The notes beneath the pieces were generated by a model, which did no database searches, was not told the DNA's origin, and worked only from the letters and a program-made list of their open reading frames with translations. This document shows positions 46,301 through 57,165 of a stretch of 64,000 bases of DNA, piece by piece. The stretch covers positions 171,652,645-171,716,644 of the forward strand of contig NC_090319.1 in NCBI RefSeq assembly GCF_040869045.1. Direction: 5' to 3'. The position numbers and the translations under genes are program-made. Within the stretch, counting starts at the first letter, position 1. The number at the start of each line of letters is the position of its first letter. This DNA is from Eurosta solidaginis. Its lineage: Eukaryota; Arthropoda; Insecta; Diptera; Tephritidae.

Positions 46301-47178
46301 TACCTTTCTTCTTCATTAAGCATTTTGTTTTGGGGAACATTTTCTACCTCCCAGAAAGCTTTTACTTGGTTGTCCAACGCAACCTCGTTGTAGAATGACA
46401 TGATGCTCTTCGTTGGACTCGTTGCTTCGATACGACCGGTTAGTATCCAACCGAACACTGTCTCTTGGGCCAAAAGGGTATTTAGTACATTCTTTTTCAG
46501 ACCGCTCAGTATAATTTGGGGATATATGTCTCCTCCAAGTATGAGGTCCACGTCTTCGTTGATGTAGAACCTTTTGTGTGCCAAAACCAAGTCTGGGAAT
46601 GCCTGCATAGTCATGACGTTGATATGGCAGGATGGAAGATTCCCAGTGAGTTTGGCTAGGAATAGAATGGGTGTAGTCAGGCTGAAGCAGGCATCCACTG
46701 GTGAACGTAATTCAATTTTGGATGCCTCTTTCACCTGAGCTGACACCGCATTTGTGATGCCTGAAACTTGGGCATGCATTTTCCTCGCTGGCAAATTGAT
46801 TCTGCGTTTCAGTCTTTCAGTTATAAAGGAACATTCAGACCCTGAATCAATTGATGCCCGTGCGGAGAAGTCGGTACCATTATGGTGAATGTGTACGCGA
46901 GCAGTTCCTAATAGCACACCTGTGCTGGAATTCGAATGACAGAATGTCACATTTTTGTTCCCGTTTGAACCTGGTTTTTCTGATTCCTGTCTCCCTAATG
47001 CCTGTCTAGAAGTAGAGGGCCTATTATCGTAGGAGTTTTGGGGCGGGTTGTAGGTGGTGTTTTTCTGTAGGGTATCCGCATGCAGGAGCGTATGGTGACG
47101 AGAGTGGCACGTATTGTAGTTGTAGGAACTGGTGCATCTGGTCACTGTGTGTCCTGGGGGTAGACAATTCACAACCAC
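43261..47178 (-). CDS. BEL/Pao pol polyprotein (BEL-2), 1305 aa, nearly complete
   Basis: One long open frame on the minus strand. In order: end of the gag zinc region (CHSRHHTLLHAD), protease with SIDSGSECSFI at residues ~110-119 and DLILGGDIYPQI..LLAQETVFGWILTG (~211-248), RT with [10 protein letters not shown] (~400), FNSDIEKMYRQ (first Asp, ~446), [12 protein letters not shown] and the YVDD box at 522-525, RNase H with HGFCNASEKAYAAAIY, LSLWTDSTIVLAWI and SNPADLGSRG, and integrase with CKTCTIQRK (zinc), VDFAGPFD, YSDNGTNFVG and GLWEAGVKSFK providing D, D and E. The last ~15 residues are out of phase (frameshift ~43335). Codons are otherwise intact, so this is the youngest large element in the window. 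Confidence 0.95.
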   Translation of the reverse strand: MVVNCLPPGHTVTRCTSSYNYNTCHSRHHTLLHADTLQKNTTYNPPQNSYDNRPSTSRQALGRQESEKPGSNGNKNVTFCHSNSSTGVLLGTARVHIHHNGTDFSARASIDSGSECSFITERLKRRINLPARKMHAQVSGITNAVSAQVKEASKIELRSPVDACFSLTTPILFLAKLTGNLPSCHINVMTMQAFPDLVLAHKRFYINEDVDLILGGDIYPQIILSGLKKNVLNTLLAQETVFGWILTGRIEATSPTKSIMSFYNEVALDNQVKAFWEVENVPQNKMLNEEERYCEQLFKDTTKRDESGRYTVSLPFRQDYPENIKLGPSLKRACSQFFRNEGRLLKNQDLGKVYVRVLSEYETLGHMRKIKNNIPSDDSDNYFLPHHAVGKAESTITKVRVVFNASSPTANGTSLNDILHPGPVLQADLPILILRWRLYRFVFNSDIEKMYRQIWVTDNHAKFQRIVHRTSPNEPISLYELKTVTFGVNCAPYLAIRSLLQLADDVENTHPIASGILRESMYVDDVLSGGHTIASTIRARNEIREALHSAGFPLRKWTSNCEEILQDIPKTDLLSEDFLAFEEASSVKALGIQWNAHSDMFYFTAGALESGENITKRVILSAIAKLFDPLGWLAPMVIVAKILMQHIWLEGTVWDEPVSPTTLGRWENFTQHYNEIHNIRIPRWVNFTPEDDIETHGFCNASEKAYAAAIYMRVKRDDKIFTNLLLAKTRVAPVKIISLPRLELCGAVLLAEIMESIFRNIHLGPAKLSLWTDSTIVLAWIRKPPCSWSTFVAHRITKIIDMVGRKDWLHVDSESNPADLGSRGLLVSELVNNSLWWQGPSWLQEDNSHWPAQGTEYKTSVEERRAQTYATTRVDQVDILNRFSNLPRALKVLSYVRRFYKRTHPKTKAMFHARSCIISADEIKATTQALIQVCQKQFYGTEYLKLKNREPIDRKSEILSLNPYIDKDDIIRTGGRLGASKDMPYNERHPIILPYNCRLSRLTVMMAHHDSLHGENQLMLRLILTQYWIPNVKTMIRAVIHNCKTCTIQRKQAQFQLMGTLPCERTTFTRAFTNTGVDFAGPFDIKSYRGRGCRLSKGYVCIFVCFSTKTIHLEATSDLSTPCFLAAFSHFIARRGCPKNIYSDNGTNFVGASRSLRSEVKTFLAESRDKTVSKYSQQGLTWHFTPAAAPHMGGLWEAGVKSFKSHFKKVASPHKYTMEEFQTLLCRIEACLNSRPLSPGSNGPTDLEPLTPGHFLTGSHLLAPPELDSVRALPRWSIDGRNSKPSITLSANDGRWNIYPNLKNE

Positions 47179-48265
47179 TTGTAGATTTTATGAATTTAAT
47201 CCTTTCTGGAGGGGTTAACTCGCAAAAGCGTGAACAGTTTCGTAATCTGTGCTCTGCGTACTTGCACATTTTACACATTGCCTTTGACGTCGGTCTGGAT
47301 ACCTTTGCTTGAAAGGCACCAAGTCTTTTCGTAGGGGGTTCTGTTGATTGTCCCGACGCGTTTAGTTTTTGCACTTTCGAAGTGGCATGCCCTGTAAAAC
47401 CAGACACTGTTTCAAGTGTCTGAAACCGATTAGACAGGAATTTATCCATATGCTCCCACTTGGATATGTCCATTTTATGATCTATACTTTGCTCCCATAG
47501 AGCCAACGTGCTCTCTGGTAGCTTGGTTGAGCAGAGATAAGTCAGGATTGCATCCCAATTGGAAGTGTCAATTTTGTGGCATTTGAGGAACGAAATACAA
47601 TTATTTATATCATTTTGCAGCTTTTTTATTGAACTGCCACACTCACTTTCTACCTTTTTTAAGTTAAATAAAATTTGTAGTTGTGTGTTAACTAAGATAC
47701 GTTTGTTTTCGTATCTTTCACACAAGTTTTTCCAGGCCATCTCGAAACCTTCATTTGTGAGAGGGCATTTTTTTACGATATCTTTTGCTTCGCCCTGCGT
47801 TTTGTTGTTGAGATGGAATAACTTTTCCACCCCTTTCAAACTGGAAATGTTTATATATATTGCCGTGAACAGGTCGCGAAAAGTTGGCCAAGACAGATAA
47901 TCCCCTTTAAAAACTTTCGTGTCGCAAGCCGGGAGGCGAATTTTATGCCCATGAGGTTCTTGCTCAGGGTTGACGTTCTTTTCATCCTTGTTGTATTTTT
48001 CTGCCCCAGCAGATATAGACGCTGAACATCGCACGTAGATTGCGTATGCTGCCTTTTGCTTCTTTCTGATCGCCATAACGTCATCCGCTGACACCTCATC
48101 AGATCCCAATAGCGAATCAAACGCAGACTTTACCTTCTTCCACAAGAACCGCAACTCTTCCTGCTGTATTGCAAGGGTGTGTTTGCTATGGTCGCTCTCC
48201 GGAATAAGGCTGTAATCTTTATCAAACTCTGCGATTGATTCTGCTAAACGGATGTAGGTTTCCAT
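47024..48265 (-). CDS. BEL/Pao gag (BEL-2), 413 aa
   Basis: Starts with METYIRLAES at 48265. It carries the BEL Gag domain with LPACDTKVFKGDYLSWPTFR near residue 112 and KLFHLNNKTQGEAKDI, LWEQSIDHKMDISKWEHMDK, then a zinc-binding Cys/His region (CKMCKYAEHRLRNCSRF). The true continuation (CLPPGHTVTRC..) is in the pol frame; the two overlap by ~155 bp because of a +1/-1 shift at about 47170, inside the knuckle array. In BEL elements gag and pol normally form a single frame, so this is likely a mutation, though a programmed shift cannot be excluded. Gag builds the particle and packages RNA. Confidence 0.9.
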   Translation of the reverse strand: METYIRLAESIAEFDKDYSLIPESDHSKHTLAIQQEELRFLWKKVKSAFDSLLGSDEVSADDVMAIRKKQKAAYAIYVRCSASISAGAEKYNKDEKNVNPEQEPHGHKIRLPACDTKVFKGDYLSWPTFRDLFTAIYINISSLKGVEKLFHLNNKTQGEAKDIVKKCPLTNEGFEMAWKNLCERYENKRILVNTQLQILFNLKKVESECGSSIKKLQNDINNCISFLKCHKIDTSNWDAILTYLCSTKLPESTLALWEQSIDHKMDISKWEHMDKFLSNRFQTLETVSGFTGHATSKVQKLNASGQSTEPPTKRLGAFQAKVSRPTSKAMCKMCKYAEHRLRNCSRFCELTPPERIKFIKSTSGCELSTPRTHSDQMHQFLQLQYVPLSSPYAPACGYPTEKHHLQPAPKLLR

Positions 48266-49220
48266 TGTTTTATTTACGTTTATTAACGAGAAAATTGCCG
48301 ATTATAGAAATGGAACTCTTTAGAGTAAAAATACCTGCCCAGCCGTAAATAAACACTATTGAAATTCGAAGTTTATTATTTATTTTGTTTATTGCAGACT
48401 TTGTCAGAGTAGCCACGTGAAAAGGGTTTACTTTATGGACTTTTTTTCACAGCAGCGACGACAGCAAAAAGGTTTACTTTACAGACTTTTTGTCTCAGCG
48501 GCAACAACAAAAAAGGGGGACCACTCGCCACCTCCACAGATAATGGGTGTATTTTTGAAAAAGTGAAAAAATGCGTGCGATATTGCAAAACAAGCGCAAA
48601 AAAGTGTAAAAAGTGTTTAAAAAGTGAAGTGAGCACCGGATTAATTAATTAAATTGAACTTAATCTCGTGTTTGTGATGTTCAAAAAAAACAACAACAAA
48701 AACCTATTTAGTATGGTGCTACCCTCTTCCTTGTGTTGTGTCTGGAAAACCTTACCACTGGTGGGGGGATAGACCAGATAATCACAAGGACTGAAATAAA
48801 GGCTAGCAAACGGAGTGATTTAACCTTTGAAAATAGAAAAATAAATTGGTGCTCACTAAATAACTTCACTGTTTTCACTTTTTTTTCCTGATTTTAATTT
48901 TTCGCGCACTACACGGGTTTCTTCTTTATTTTGCAAAAAAACAACACTCAAAAAAAAGTGGCAAGAAATATAACACTTCCTTCTTAGTTTGTCGTAAGAA
49001 AAGTTGATTGTGCTGTGCTGTGGTTGGCGAATATGCTGTGGCTCTGGTCACCTATGTACAATATAAAAAACTCCAACTTTTTCCTTGTCAATTTTTGGCT
49101 GCTGTGATCTGCTGTGGCAAATAAATTTTTTGTAGGCAAAATCCTTCGGCAAATTGTCTAGTAGGAAAAATTGTGCTGCGTTGTGGATTGTAATTTTAGG
49201 CTTTTAGTTCTTTTTTCCAA
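48266..49220 (-). other. BEL-2 leader and possible 5' LTR
   Basis: No coding sequence. At 48420-48518 a ~53-bp block containing GGTTTACTTTAYRGACTTTTT is tandemly repeated. On the minus strand TGGCGAGTGGTCCCC (48516-48530) could be a primer-binding site, which would put the 5' LTR at roughly 48531-49220, but no second LTR exists to confirm it. The stretch ends where duplicated copy 2 begins. Confidence 0.35.
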
Positions 49221-49720
49221 TGTTCGGCCTGGGTGCGTCTGAAACCGGCAGTGGGTAGGCGCACACGGGTCGATCTCGGAATGGATGGGTCACTCAAAGA
49301 AATAAATAAGAACACAAAGAGGATTCCCTCGTTATAAAATAATATTTAATTAGAGTGTAAGGAAATATAAAGAGGATACAATATTACCTTTGCGTATAAC
49401 TTGACGATGGTGATCCTGGGCGATGTGAACTGCTTGGCGGTCAATCGAGAAAGAGGCCGGTTGTCCCGTTGATGAAAACCGCTAAGCCGCGAAAAGGTCC
49501 TCTGGTATTAAGGAGGGGAAAAAAAGCCACACACACAACAACCCCCACATATACGTGCATGGGTGCTGACAACCTGCACACACACGTGCATGTGTATGAA
49601 ACGCATGCATGTGCATGCATGCACACAAATGCGGCGTGAGTGTGGGTGGCTGGAAATATTATTAAAACGTTAGGGAGGGGCGCCGTCAATCAGGTAAAAG
49701 TTAGGCATTGGGCCTAAACA
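49221..49720 (-). repeat. BEL/Pao 3' LTR (BEL-1), copy 2
   Basis: 500-bp counterpart of 34409-34907 with the same TG..CA ends and adjoining polypurine tract, slightly altered. Confidence 0.85.
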
Positions 49721-50540
49721 TGTCGCCCCCCTTGCGGTACGCAACATCACAGTCCGCCAAGGATCACCGACCGTGAAGAAGAGAAGAAAAAAATAAAAAA
49801 CTTATAACTAATTATATCTAACTTAACATAACACCGGCCAGTCCGCCGGCTTGGCGGCACGCAAAATGGTTTGCGCAGTGTGCGAGCTTGGTTGCTGCTG
49901 CCTCGGTCATTCGCCAATTTTCCCGTTATGGTTTAAGGCCTGAGCCAGGTTTGCCTAGAGCTAGGGATTGCGAAAAGAAGTAAGAAGATATACGTGTTCA
50001 TATTTCTTGCCGTTTATTACAAATTCATTGGAAATGAACAAGCATAGAATTTTGTATGAAGAAAATTCAGAAAAAATAACTTATTGTGATGATACAAGAT
50101 TTTAAACGCACACCTCCATTGTGAATTCATACATGTGGCGAAGGTTTGATAAAAATGTTCACAATAGTAAACAGCTTCGATCACCTGTTCAATCGTTGTT
50201 CGATTACCTAAATCATTAGCTCACCAGTGGTATATTGCTTTATTTACATATTTTAAAATGCCTGCATAGCTGGTGGCTTGAATTTAATCTATAAACTTGA
50301 TTTTAGAAATGAATATTAATATGTAGTCTGATTTTCGGTACACAAATTTAAAGGAAAGATGATTTGAAACAAATGTACAATTCATGGCACTTCAGTTTAA
50401 TAACGGCGAGCAAAAGAAAAACAAACCTTTATTCCCATCTGGCCATTCGCGACTGCCGTCCTCCCTGTCAGCTATTATTTGACACGTAGGTATGGCAATG
50501 GAGGAATCGAACGATTTTTCGCTGGTACGAATTCACAATG
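49721..50540. other. Interior flank of BEL-1 copy 2
   Basis: Counterpart of 34908-35690. Contains the same unidentified minus-strand protein-like piece near 50000-50210. No named gene. Confidence 0.4.
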
Positions 50541-51741
50541 CGATGGCACTGTCGATGCTGGTTGTGGGTGTTATGCGCCGAAAATTTGATACGACCGCAG
50601 CATGGGTCGCAATTCTTTTGTTTTGTCCGTGTCTTCCTCGGATACGCAGCAGACATCCTGCTTGCCCGCCAATGTTGCTGGTAGGAAGTTGGAGCTCCTG
50701 GGTGAGCTCATCCGCAATCACTGTGGTGGGGGAGCATCCATCGATTAAGGCGCGGACGAGGTGTAGCCGCCCCCTGCTTCTATTTTCACGACCGCGGTGG
50801 GGGTGATCGCTACCGTCGGTATCATGGTGGCGGTGGCAGCTGAATGCGGGGCTAGGAGCCCTGCCCGGAACGCGGGCACTGTGGTGAGTTGTAACGATCC
50901 GGATCCGTTGCGGCGGTCCTGCGGCTGATGATGGGTGTGAAGTCGTTGTTGCAGGCGAAGTGGCCTTGTCTCCGCTCTGCGGTCGCGCGAAGATCGTCTC
51001 CGTTGGGGGTTCCTGGGTTGCCGGCGAAGAGACCGGGTCTCCGTTATGTGTATGGCGCTGTGCTGTCGCTGTCCCTTGTTGGAACCGCTTCCTCTCGTGC
51101 TGCAGAAGTGGTCGAAATGATTTGGTTGTAGGCGGTATGGTCGGGCGAAGAGACCGCGTCTCCGCTCCGGTTCGGCTGGCATCTCGGTTTCGGGGTGGAC
51201 GAAGAGGTCCAGTCTCCGTTCCAGCGTTCGACGCATATAATGAGATAGAGTCGTCCATCCGCTCTCGGGGTGAATCTAGCTCCTTTTCCACTTGGATGCT
51301 CCATGGCTTGGAGCGGGCTTCTGGTAATAGCTGCTCCTCTTCGTCGATCGAGGCGATGTGCAGCATCGTGTGGTGCTTCTCGCCGCACCGTTTGCATCAC
51401 CCTTGGCTCGGGCACGCGTTAGAGCGGTGATCAGGCGCCAGACAATTTCCGCAGTAGCTTTCGCGAATGGTTACGTAGAGGCGCTCTTCTGGCCTTTTCG
51501 CCCGAAAGGCTGGGCACAAGCGGATAGGGTGTTGCTCAAGACACACTCGGCATTCCGACGAATAATGCGCTGCGTTCGTGGCAGAATTACGTTTTAAAGC
51601 GGCAAAACGACCCATTTTTCTGGAAGGAGTGAAATAGGTTTCAATGGGTCGGGTCATTGTCAAAGTGCAGGGGCGAGTGGTCCCTAATTGTATTGTTGAG
51701 ATTTGGGATATGTTAGTAGCGCTTGCGTAGGGGGCAAACAT
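50541..51741 (-). pseudogene. BEL/Pao gag zinc-knuckle and protease remnant (BEL-1), copy 2
   Basis: Minus-strand frames 51397-51741 (CRVCLEQHPIRLCPAFRAKR, CGNCLAPDHRSNACP) and 50533-51366, a 277-aa open frame that preserves a long Arg/Pro/Ser/Thr-rich linker (for example TGPLRPPRNRDASRTG) and the protease start (RALIDGCSPTTVIADEL..GGQAGCLLRIRG). The protease is cut at TTSIDSAIA; 280 bp that copy 1 keeps (35691-35970, with LILGTDVY..FGWVLSG) are deleted here. The two copies together therefore show more of the ancestral element than either alone. Confidence 0.8.
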
Positions 51742-53280
51742 CTGTAGCAGTATAAAAATATTCCTATTTGGCGCACATCATATGCATGGCCTCTTTCCAC
51801 GCACGTTATGTGCCTGGGTCTTTAGTGCCTTATTTTGTTTATTTTGTGTCGCCCGGTAGCGTTTTAGTTAGCCACGGGCACACTAGTGCTGCAGAAAAAT
51901 GAGCATTTACGATTTTTCGGTTCGCACATTCTGGTACCGACCCGGGTAGAAAGTGTATAGTGTGGGTTCTTTTGAGTCGCTGTTATTTGTGTTGTTGGTG
52001 CTAGAAACCAACAATTTTCCTGCCCGCCGCAAAAAAAAATGTCTGGACAGCAAAATTGTTTGCCAATAAAGAAAAAATATGTTCGTTTTGGAAGAGGGGA
52101 GAGATTTATAAAATGTATAATTTTTTATTTGTTGGTATTGCCCTCCGCTTATTTGTTCAACTTATCCCAAGTACTCTTGTAGTCCTGTTTTATTGATGGC
52201 CTTTATCAAAAGGCACGGTTCCCGAAGAGTATTTGGCTCCGATACCGATTCCTCAGACTCCAATTTTTGGGTACCCGTTTGCATATTTTTATGCATCCCT
52301 AATATAATGTACATTTAAACTCGGCATATATATGTACATACGTTGGTATAAGTATATGGACAGTCAGTCCACGGACTTTACCGCATTGGTAGGTTTACTA
52401 ACTTTTCTGACCCATTCTCATTTTCTACTACTTCTACTACTTCTGCCGCCAAGACTTAGATTCTGCCAATATTTCAGGATACGTATACTGCGATCATTTT
52501 AAAGTGTCTAATTGCCAAGCCACCCAACTAACATTAGGAGGGATACTGATTAAAATCAGTAAATTTTTGAAAAATTTGTGAACAACTTTAAACAAGAAAT
52601 GAATTTTTGATGAGATAAATATAGTAACTGAGCACGCAAATATGATCTGCGCTATTTCTCTAATTTTTTTTTTTTTTTGTGAATAATTTGAACGAAAATA
52701 AAAAGTTTTACGTAAACGATAACATGCCGAAATCGGTTATTTGGTGGCAGTATTTTTGGGTACTTTGGAATATTCTTGCTGTGATTAGACGTTTTGGTAC
52801 ATGTTTGTCAGTATTTCACACTCACGATACAGGAAAAAAGTGAGTATCGTTTAGGCATAAGCTATGTAGGTATATACAAAGGTACATGTAATTTTGGCTT
52901 GTTTACGTGTTTTAAAGGTGTCATTTCCTTGAAATACGCGTTATTTGTTTTACAATGCATTATTAATTGTTTGGTACAAATATGAACTGTAGCTGTTGTT
53001 TTCTTCGTAAAAACTACCAACTACTTATTATTTTCATTTTTTCGTCTACTACCATTCCCTTTTTAGAATTCCGCTCACTGGTACCAACATACCAACGGCA
53101 AAGACAAAAAACGCACATTCATACATACCCGTGTATAGAATGTAAAATTCCTATGAATTGAAACAACGGGAAATGTATCAAGTGATTTTCGGTTCTTTCA
53201 TTTCATTTTTTACTACGGCGTGGCCTGGAGTAGTAAGTCATAAAGGAAAAATTAACATTGCTTGAGATCGTTTAAAAATT
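51742..53280. other. Gene-poor interior of copy 2
   Basis: Counterpart of 36861-38329. A ~20-bp insertion (GTCAGTCCACGGACTTTACC) at about 52362-52390 is specific to this copy. No gene supported. Confidence 0.5.
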
Positions 53281-53541
53281 ATGGGCAAGCCAAGAGGTCT
53301 TCGCACAGCCAAGAGGCATGTGAATCATCGCCGCGATCAGCGTTGGGCTGATAAAGATTACGAAAAGGCGCATTTTAGAACAAGATGGAAGGCTAATCCT
53401 TTTGATGGAGCATCTCATGCCAAAGGCATCGTACTCGAAAAGTTGGTGTTGAAGCCAAAACAGCCTAACTCTGCCATTTGTAAGTGCGTGAGGGTTCCAC
53501 TCATCAAGAATGGTAAGAAAATTACTGCATTGTTGATTTAA
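53281..53541 (+). pseudogene. RpS23: RpS23 fragment, copy 2
   Basis: The frame is open from [43 protein letters not shown], then [20 protein letters not shown] and [19 protein letters not shown] (86 codons). The segment LVLKP replaces the normal VGVEA because a one-base deletion precedes a one-base insertion inherited from the ancestor; the two cancel and restore the frame for QPNSA. Copy 1 lacks the compensating deletion. The truncation at the same codon as copy 1 shows that it was captured as a fragment. It lacks the second half of uS12, so ribosomal function is not expected. Confidence 0.87.
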
Positions 53542-53589
53542 AAATTTTATTTTTCACATTACTTGCAAACATTAGCAGGAGAAAACTTA

Positions 53590-53831
53590 ACCGCAACACA
53601 TCAGAGTACTTCAGATATATATTTAGGGCGCTTGGCAGCATCACTGGAGCTGCTGCTACCCCAACACCACCACCACAACCGTTGTTATTACCACCCAGTA
53701 TATATTCATCACCCGTTTTCATATTGCCAGTATGATCTGTTGGCATCTCCTCCTAAATAATATCCGGATGCAGTGTCTGCACTTTTTGTTGATGATGATG
53801 CTGTTGATGTGTTCCACTGCTATTATTACTG
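53590..53831 (-). pseudogene. FoxK: FoxK fragment copy 2, 3' part (distal to insertion)
   Basis: Minus strand, after the Penelope-like insertion: Gln/His-rich piece, then KTGDEYILGGNNNGCGGGVG and VMLPSALNIYLKYSDVLRL. It is the continuation of the FoxK tail found at 55528-56180 and ends near the RpS23 fragment. About 75 bp of the Gln-rich stretch present in copy 1 are missing before the insertion point. Confidence 0.75.
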
Positions 53832-54058
53832 ATGTATATTGGAACGATTTTCCGTCATCCCTTGTCAAATTTGGTTTTGAGACAAACCGGTTTCGGCGTT
53901 GTGCCATCATCAGTGTCGATTTTCGTTCTGATCTGTTGTTGTCATTTGTCCTGTATTTATAGTTCGTAGGTATATGAGCAGGTATTGTCAAATTGATGCT
54001 TGTGTATATTTAGTTATGTGTATGTGCTGTGTGTTCGTTCAGAACCGAGGGTGGTTTA

Positions 54059-54516
54059 CTAATCGATTTGTGTGGCTGACTGGGGTAGGTAGAAATCTGT
54101 GATTTTAGTCGTTTGACCTTCTTTGTCGGTTTTTTGTTTTGGTGTATTAATTGTTTTGTGTTTATTTTTTGTTGTGTGTTTGTCTGTTGCACCTGTGTGA
54201 TTAAGTTGTTTTCTGTAAACAATTTTTAAAGGCTCGAATATTGTGTCAGAAATTGTGTTTATCTGTTCGTTTATTATTCTACCGTCGAATGTTTTCTGTT
54301 TGTAGATTTCCATGTTTTCGAGTACGTTGAGACGTCGGCCCTTTTTTTGTATGTGAAGAACCCTAACTGTTTTATTGATGTTTGCTGGGGAACATTCATT
54401 CTCGACCATGTGATTCGCGAAGTTAGACTCGGGTATAATGTTTGGATTCCGTATTTTTTTGTTGTAATCTCTAATATGTTCTCTGAACCTCGTTCTTATT
54501 TGCCGTCCTGTTTGTC
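54059..54516 (-). pseudogene. Inverted second copy of Penelope-like ORF C terminus
   Basis: Minus-strand frame beginning within the left arm reproduces the end of the GIY-YIG protein (MVENECSPANINKTVRVLHI to TDFYLPQSATQID-stop at 54059), differing from the plus copy at single residues (for example EQIN against EHIN). It lacks the start of the nuclease domain because the arm ends at 54516. Confidence 0.85.
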
Positions 54517-54519
54517 TGC

Positions 54520-55258
54520 AAACAACGGATATAAAAAAGCACTAGTAGATAAGCTCAGAAGGACAAATGGAGAACCAAAAAGAAATAATGAAAAGGAAAA
54601 TAATAGCTTGACGACTATGACATATACTGGAAAAGCAACATATAAATTGGCAAACTTCTTTAAAAAATACAACATTAACACAGCATTCAAAACATCGAAC
54701 AATCTAGGGCGAAAACTAAGAACTAACATTAACTCAGAGGATCCGTTTAGCAGCCACGGCGTATACAAGCTTACCTGCGGATGCCAGCATAGTTACATAG
54801 GACAAACAGGACGGCAAATAAGAACGAGGTTCAGAGAACATATTAGAGATTACAACAAAAAAATACGGAATCCAAACATTATACCCGAGTCTAACTTCGC
54901 GAATCACATGGTCGAGAATGAATGTTCCCCAGCAAACATCAATAAAACAGTTAGGGTTCTTCACATACAAAAAAAGGGCCGACGTCTCAACGTACTCGAA
55001 AACATGGAAATCTACAAACAGAAAACATTCGACGGTAGAATAATAAACGAACATATAAACACAATTTCTGACACAATATTCGAGCCTTTAAAAATTGTTT
55101 ACAGAAAACAACTTAATCACACAGGTGCAACAGACAAACACACAACAAAAAATAAACACAAAACAATTAATACACCAAAACAAAAAACCGACAAAGAAGG
55201 TCAAACTACTAAAATCACAGATTTCTACCTACCCCAGTCAGCCACACAAATCGATTAG
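54520..55258 (+). CDS. Penelope-like ORF C terminus: RT end and GIY-YIG endonuclease
   Basis: The open frame reads KALVDKLRRTNGEPKRNNEK, TYTGKATYKLANFFKKYNIN, then the nuclease domain VYKLTCGCQHSYIGQTGRQI, RTRFREHIRDYNKK, SNFANHMVENEC (His), and a basic tail (KHKTINTPKQKTDKEGQTTK) to a stop at 55258. The GIY-YIG signature is Y-K-L-T-C..Y-I-G-Q-T, with Arg and the FREH His. It nicks target DNA for Penelope-type reverse transcription. The upstream codons of the same open frame (54347-54519) come from the inverted left arm and are antisense to the real gene, so the true element sequence starts in the centre. The RT catalytic domain is missing. Confidence 0.85.
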
Positions 55259-55527
55259 TAAACCACCCTCGGTTCTGAACGAACACACAGCACATACACA
55301 TAACTAAATATACACAAGCATCAATTTGACAATACCTGCTCATATACCTACGAACTATAAATACAGGACAAATGACAACAACAGATCAGAACGAAAATCG
55401 ACACTGATGATGGCACAACGCCGAAACCGGTTTGTCTCAAAACCAAATTTGACAAGGGATGACGGAAAATCGTTCCAATATACATCATTTATCCACCCTG
55501 TCGGAAAATCAACCAAACAAGATAAGT

Positions 55528-56265
<738 letters not shown>

Positions 56266-56527
56266 TGCGAAAGTCATTGACAAAATCATTAAACTGCTGC
56301 AATTGAATTCCGAAAGCAAAATTCAATGTATCCAAATGAAATAAACCCACATTTGTTTCGGGTTCTGGACGAAATTGCAATCTTGTGCCAATACCAACAC
56401 AAGCAGCTAAATCTGGCTTTTTATATACAACAGCATGCTCGCCATGTAAAATAACTTTACCAGGTGCAATAATTTCAAACTGTTTCATTGTTGGGTCGTG
56501 CTTAAATAATTCACTTAAGTCAAACAA
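56266..56527 (-). pseudogene. Mevalonate kinase N-terminal fragment, copy 2
   Basis: Minus strand: EIIAPGKVILHGEHAVVYKK, PDLAACVGIGTRLQFRPEPE, VGLFHLDTLNFAFGIQLQQF. It keeps the family-standard Gly-Glu-His that copy 1 changed, but has Asp for Ala in KPDLAA. It ends at the same junction as copy 1. Confidence 0.82.
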
Positions 56528-56740
56528 GCAAAAAGGTTGATCGGTGATATTCGGTTATTTGCTAATTCTCGTGCTACATACAATATACGTTAATAATAAG
56601 CTCCTTTGTGCAAATATAGCGATCGCAAACAACTGGCTTGTTACTTCATACACCAACAATCCAATACTGGTTTTCAACACACTACGGGGATCGGGTTCGC
56701 CACGTTACGATTTTGATTGAATTGTGTTAAGTAAAAGCAG

Positions 56741-57165
56741 TAGGGGGACTCATGTAACCGTATAAATGCCTTATAAAGTGTGTAAACGTATAAATTTATC
56801 TAGTTTACGCACGAGCTGTCAAATTTTGTATGAAAAATCATTTACACAATTTGTATAAATTTACGCGCACATTTCATTGTGTAAACGCGGTAAACTCAAA
56901 GGAATGCAACCTTGCAGACATTACAGACGGCATTTTCATCAAAAATATCCAACATCAGCAAGTAAAGGCGTTTTAGTTTTGATTTTTCACTTAATCTTGG
57001 TATTTTTTAATTTGTATAACAATCAAAAAAATTTTTTTGGAAATAATACAGCTGAAAAACAATCAAGTTTATCAAGAGTATTACTAGGTGCGTTCATATA
57101 ACCACGTGTGTAAATGGATATAATTTTACACCTTATAAGTTTATATGCTATCATGAGTCCCCCTA
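56741..57165. mobile_element. 425-bp MITE present only in copy 2
   Basis: The ends are TAGGGGGACTCATG and CATGAGTCCCCCTA; the similarity of the arms extends imperfectly to ~60 bp (CGTATAAA.., ..TTATAAG, GTGTAAA words). It is inserted between AAGTAAAAGCAG and the GTATATTCG that follow one another at 40141-40162 in copy 1 (AAGCAGTGTATTCG). The target duplication is at most 2-3 bp (TA or GTA) and not resolved. No transposase. Confidence 0.88.

Larger units (their letters stand above)
53832..55527. mobile_element. Penelope-like element with 685-bp inverted arms, inserted in FoxK copy 2
   Basis: 53832-54516 and 54801-55485 are reverse complements (685 bp each) around a 284-bp centre. The element is flanked by the 12-bp duplication CTATTATTACTG (53820-53831 and 55528-55539). 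Copy 1 of the segmental duplication has that sequence once (38939-38950), the empty site. About 42 bp (55486-55527) outside the right arm belong to the insertion as well. The plus strand of the centre and right arm encodes the end of RT plus the GIY-YIG domain. Confidence 0.92.

Noticed and set aside
53732..53962. Plus-strand 76-aa frame spanning the left border of the Penelope-like insertion
   Set aside because: It crosses an insertion junction and is antisense to both FoxK and the element.
54347..54519. N-terminal 57 codons of the 303-aa frame in the Penelope-like element
   Set aside because: This part is the inverted left arm read antisense; real element sequence begins in the centre.
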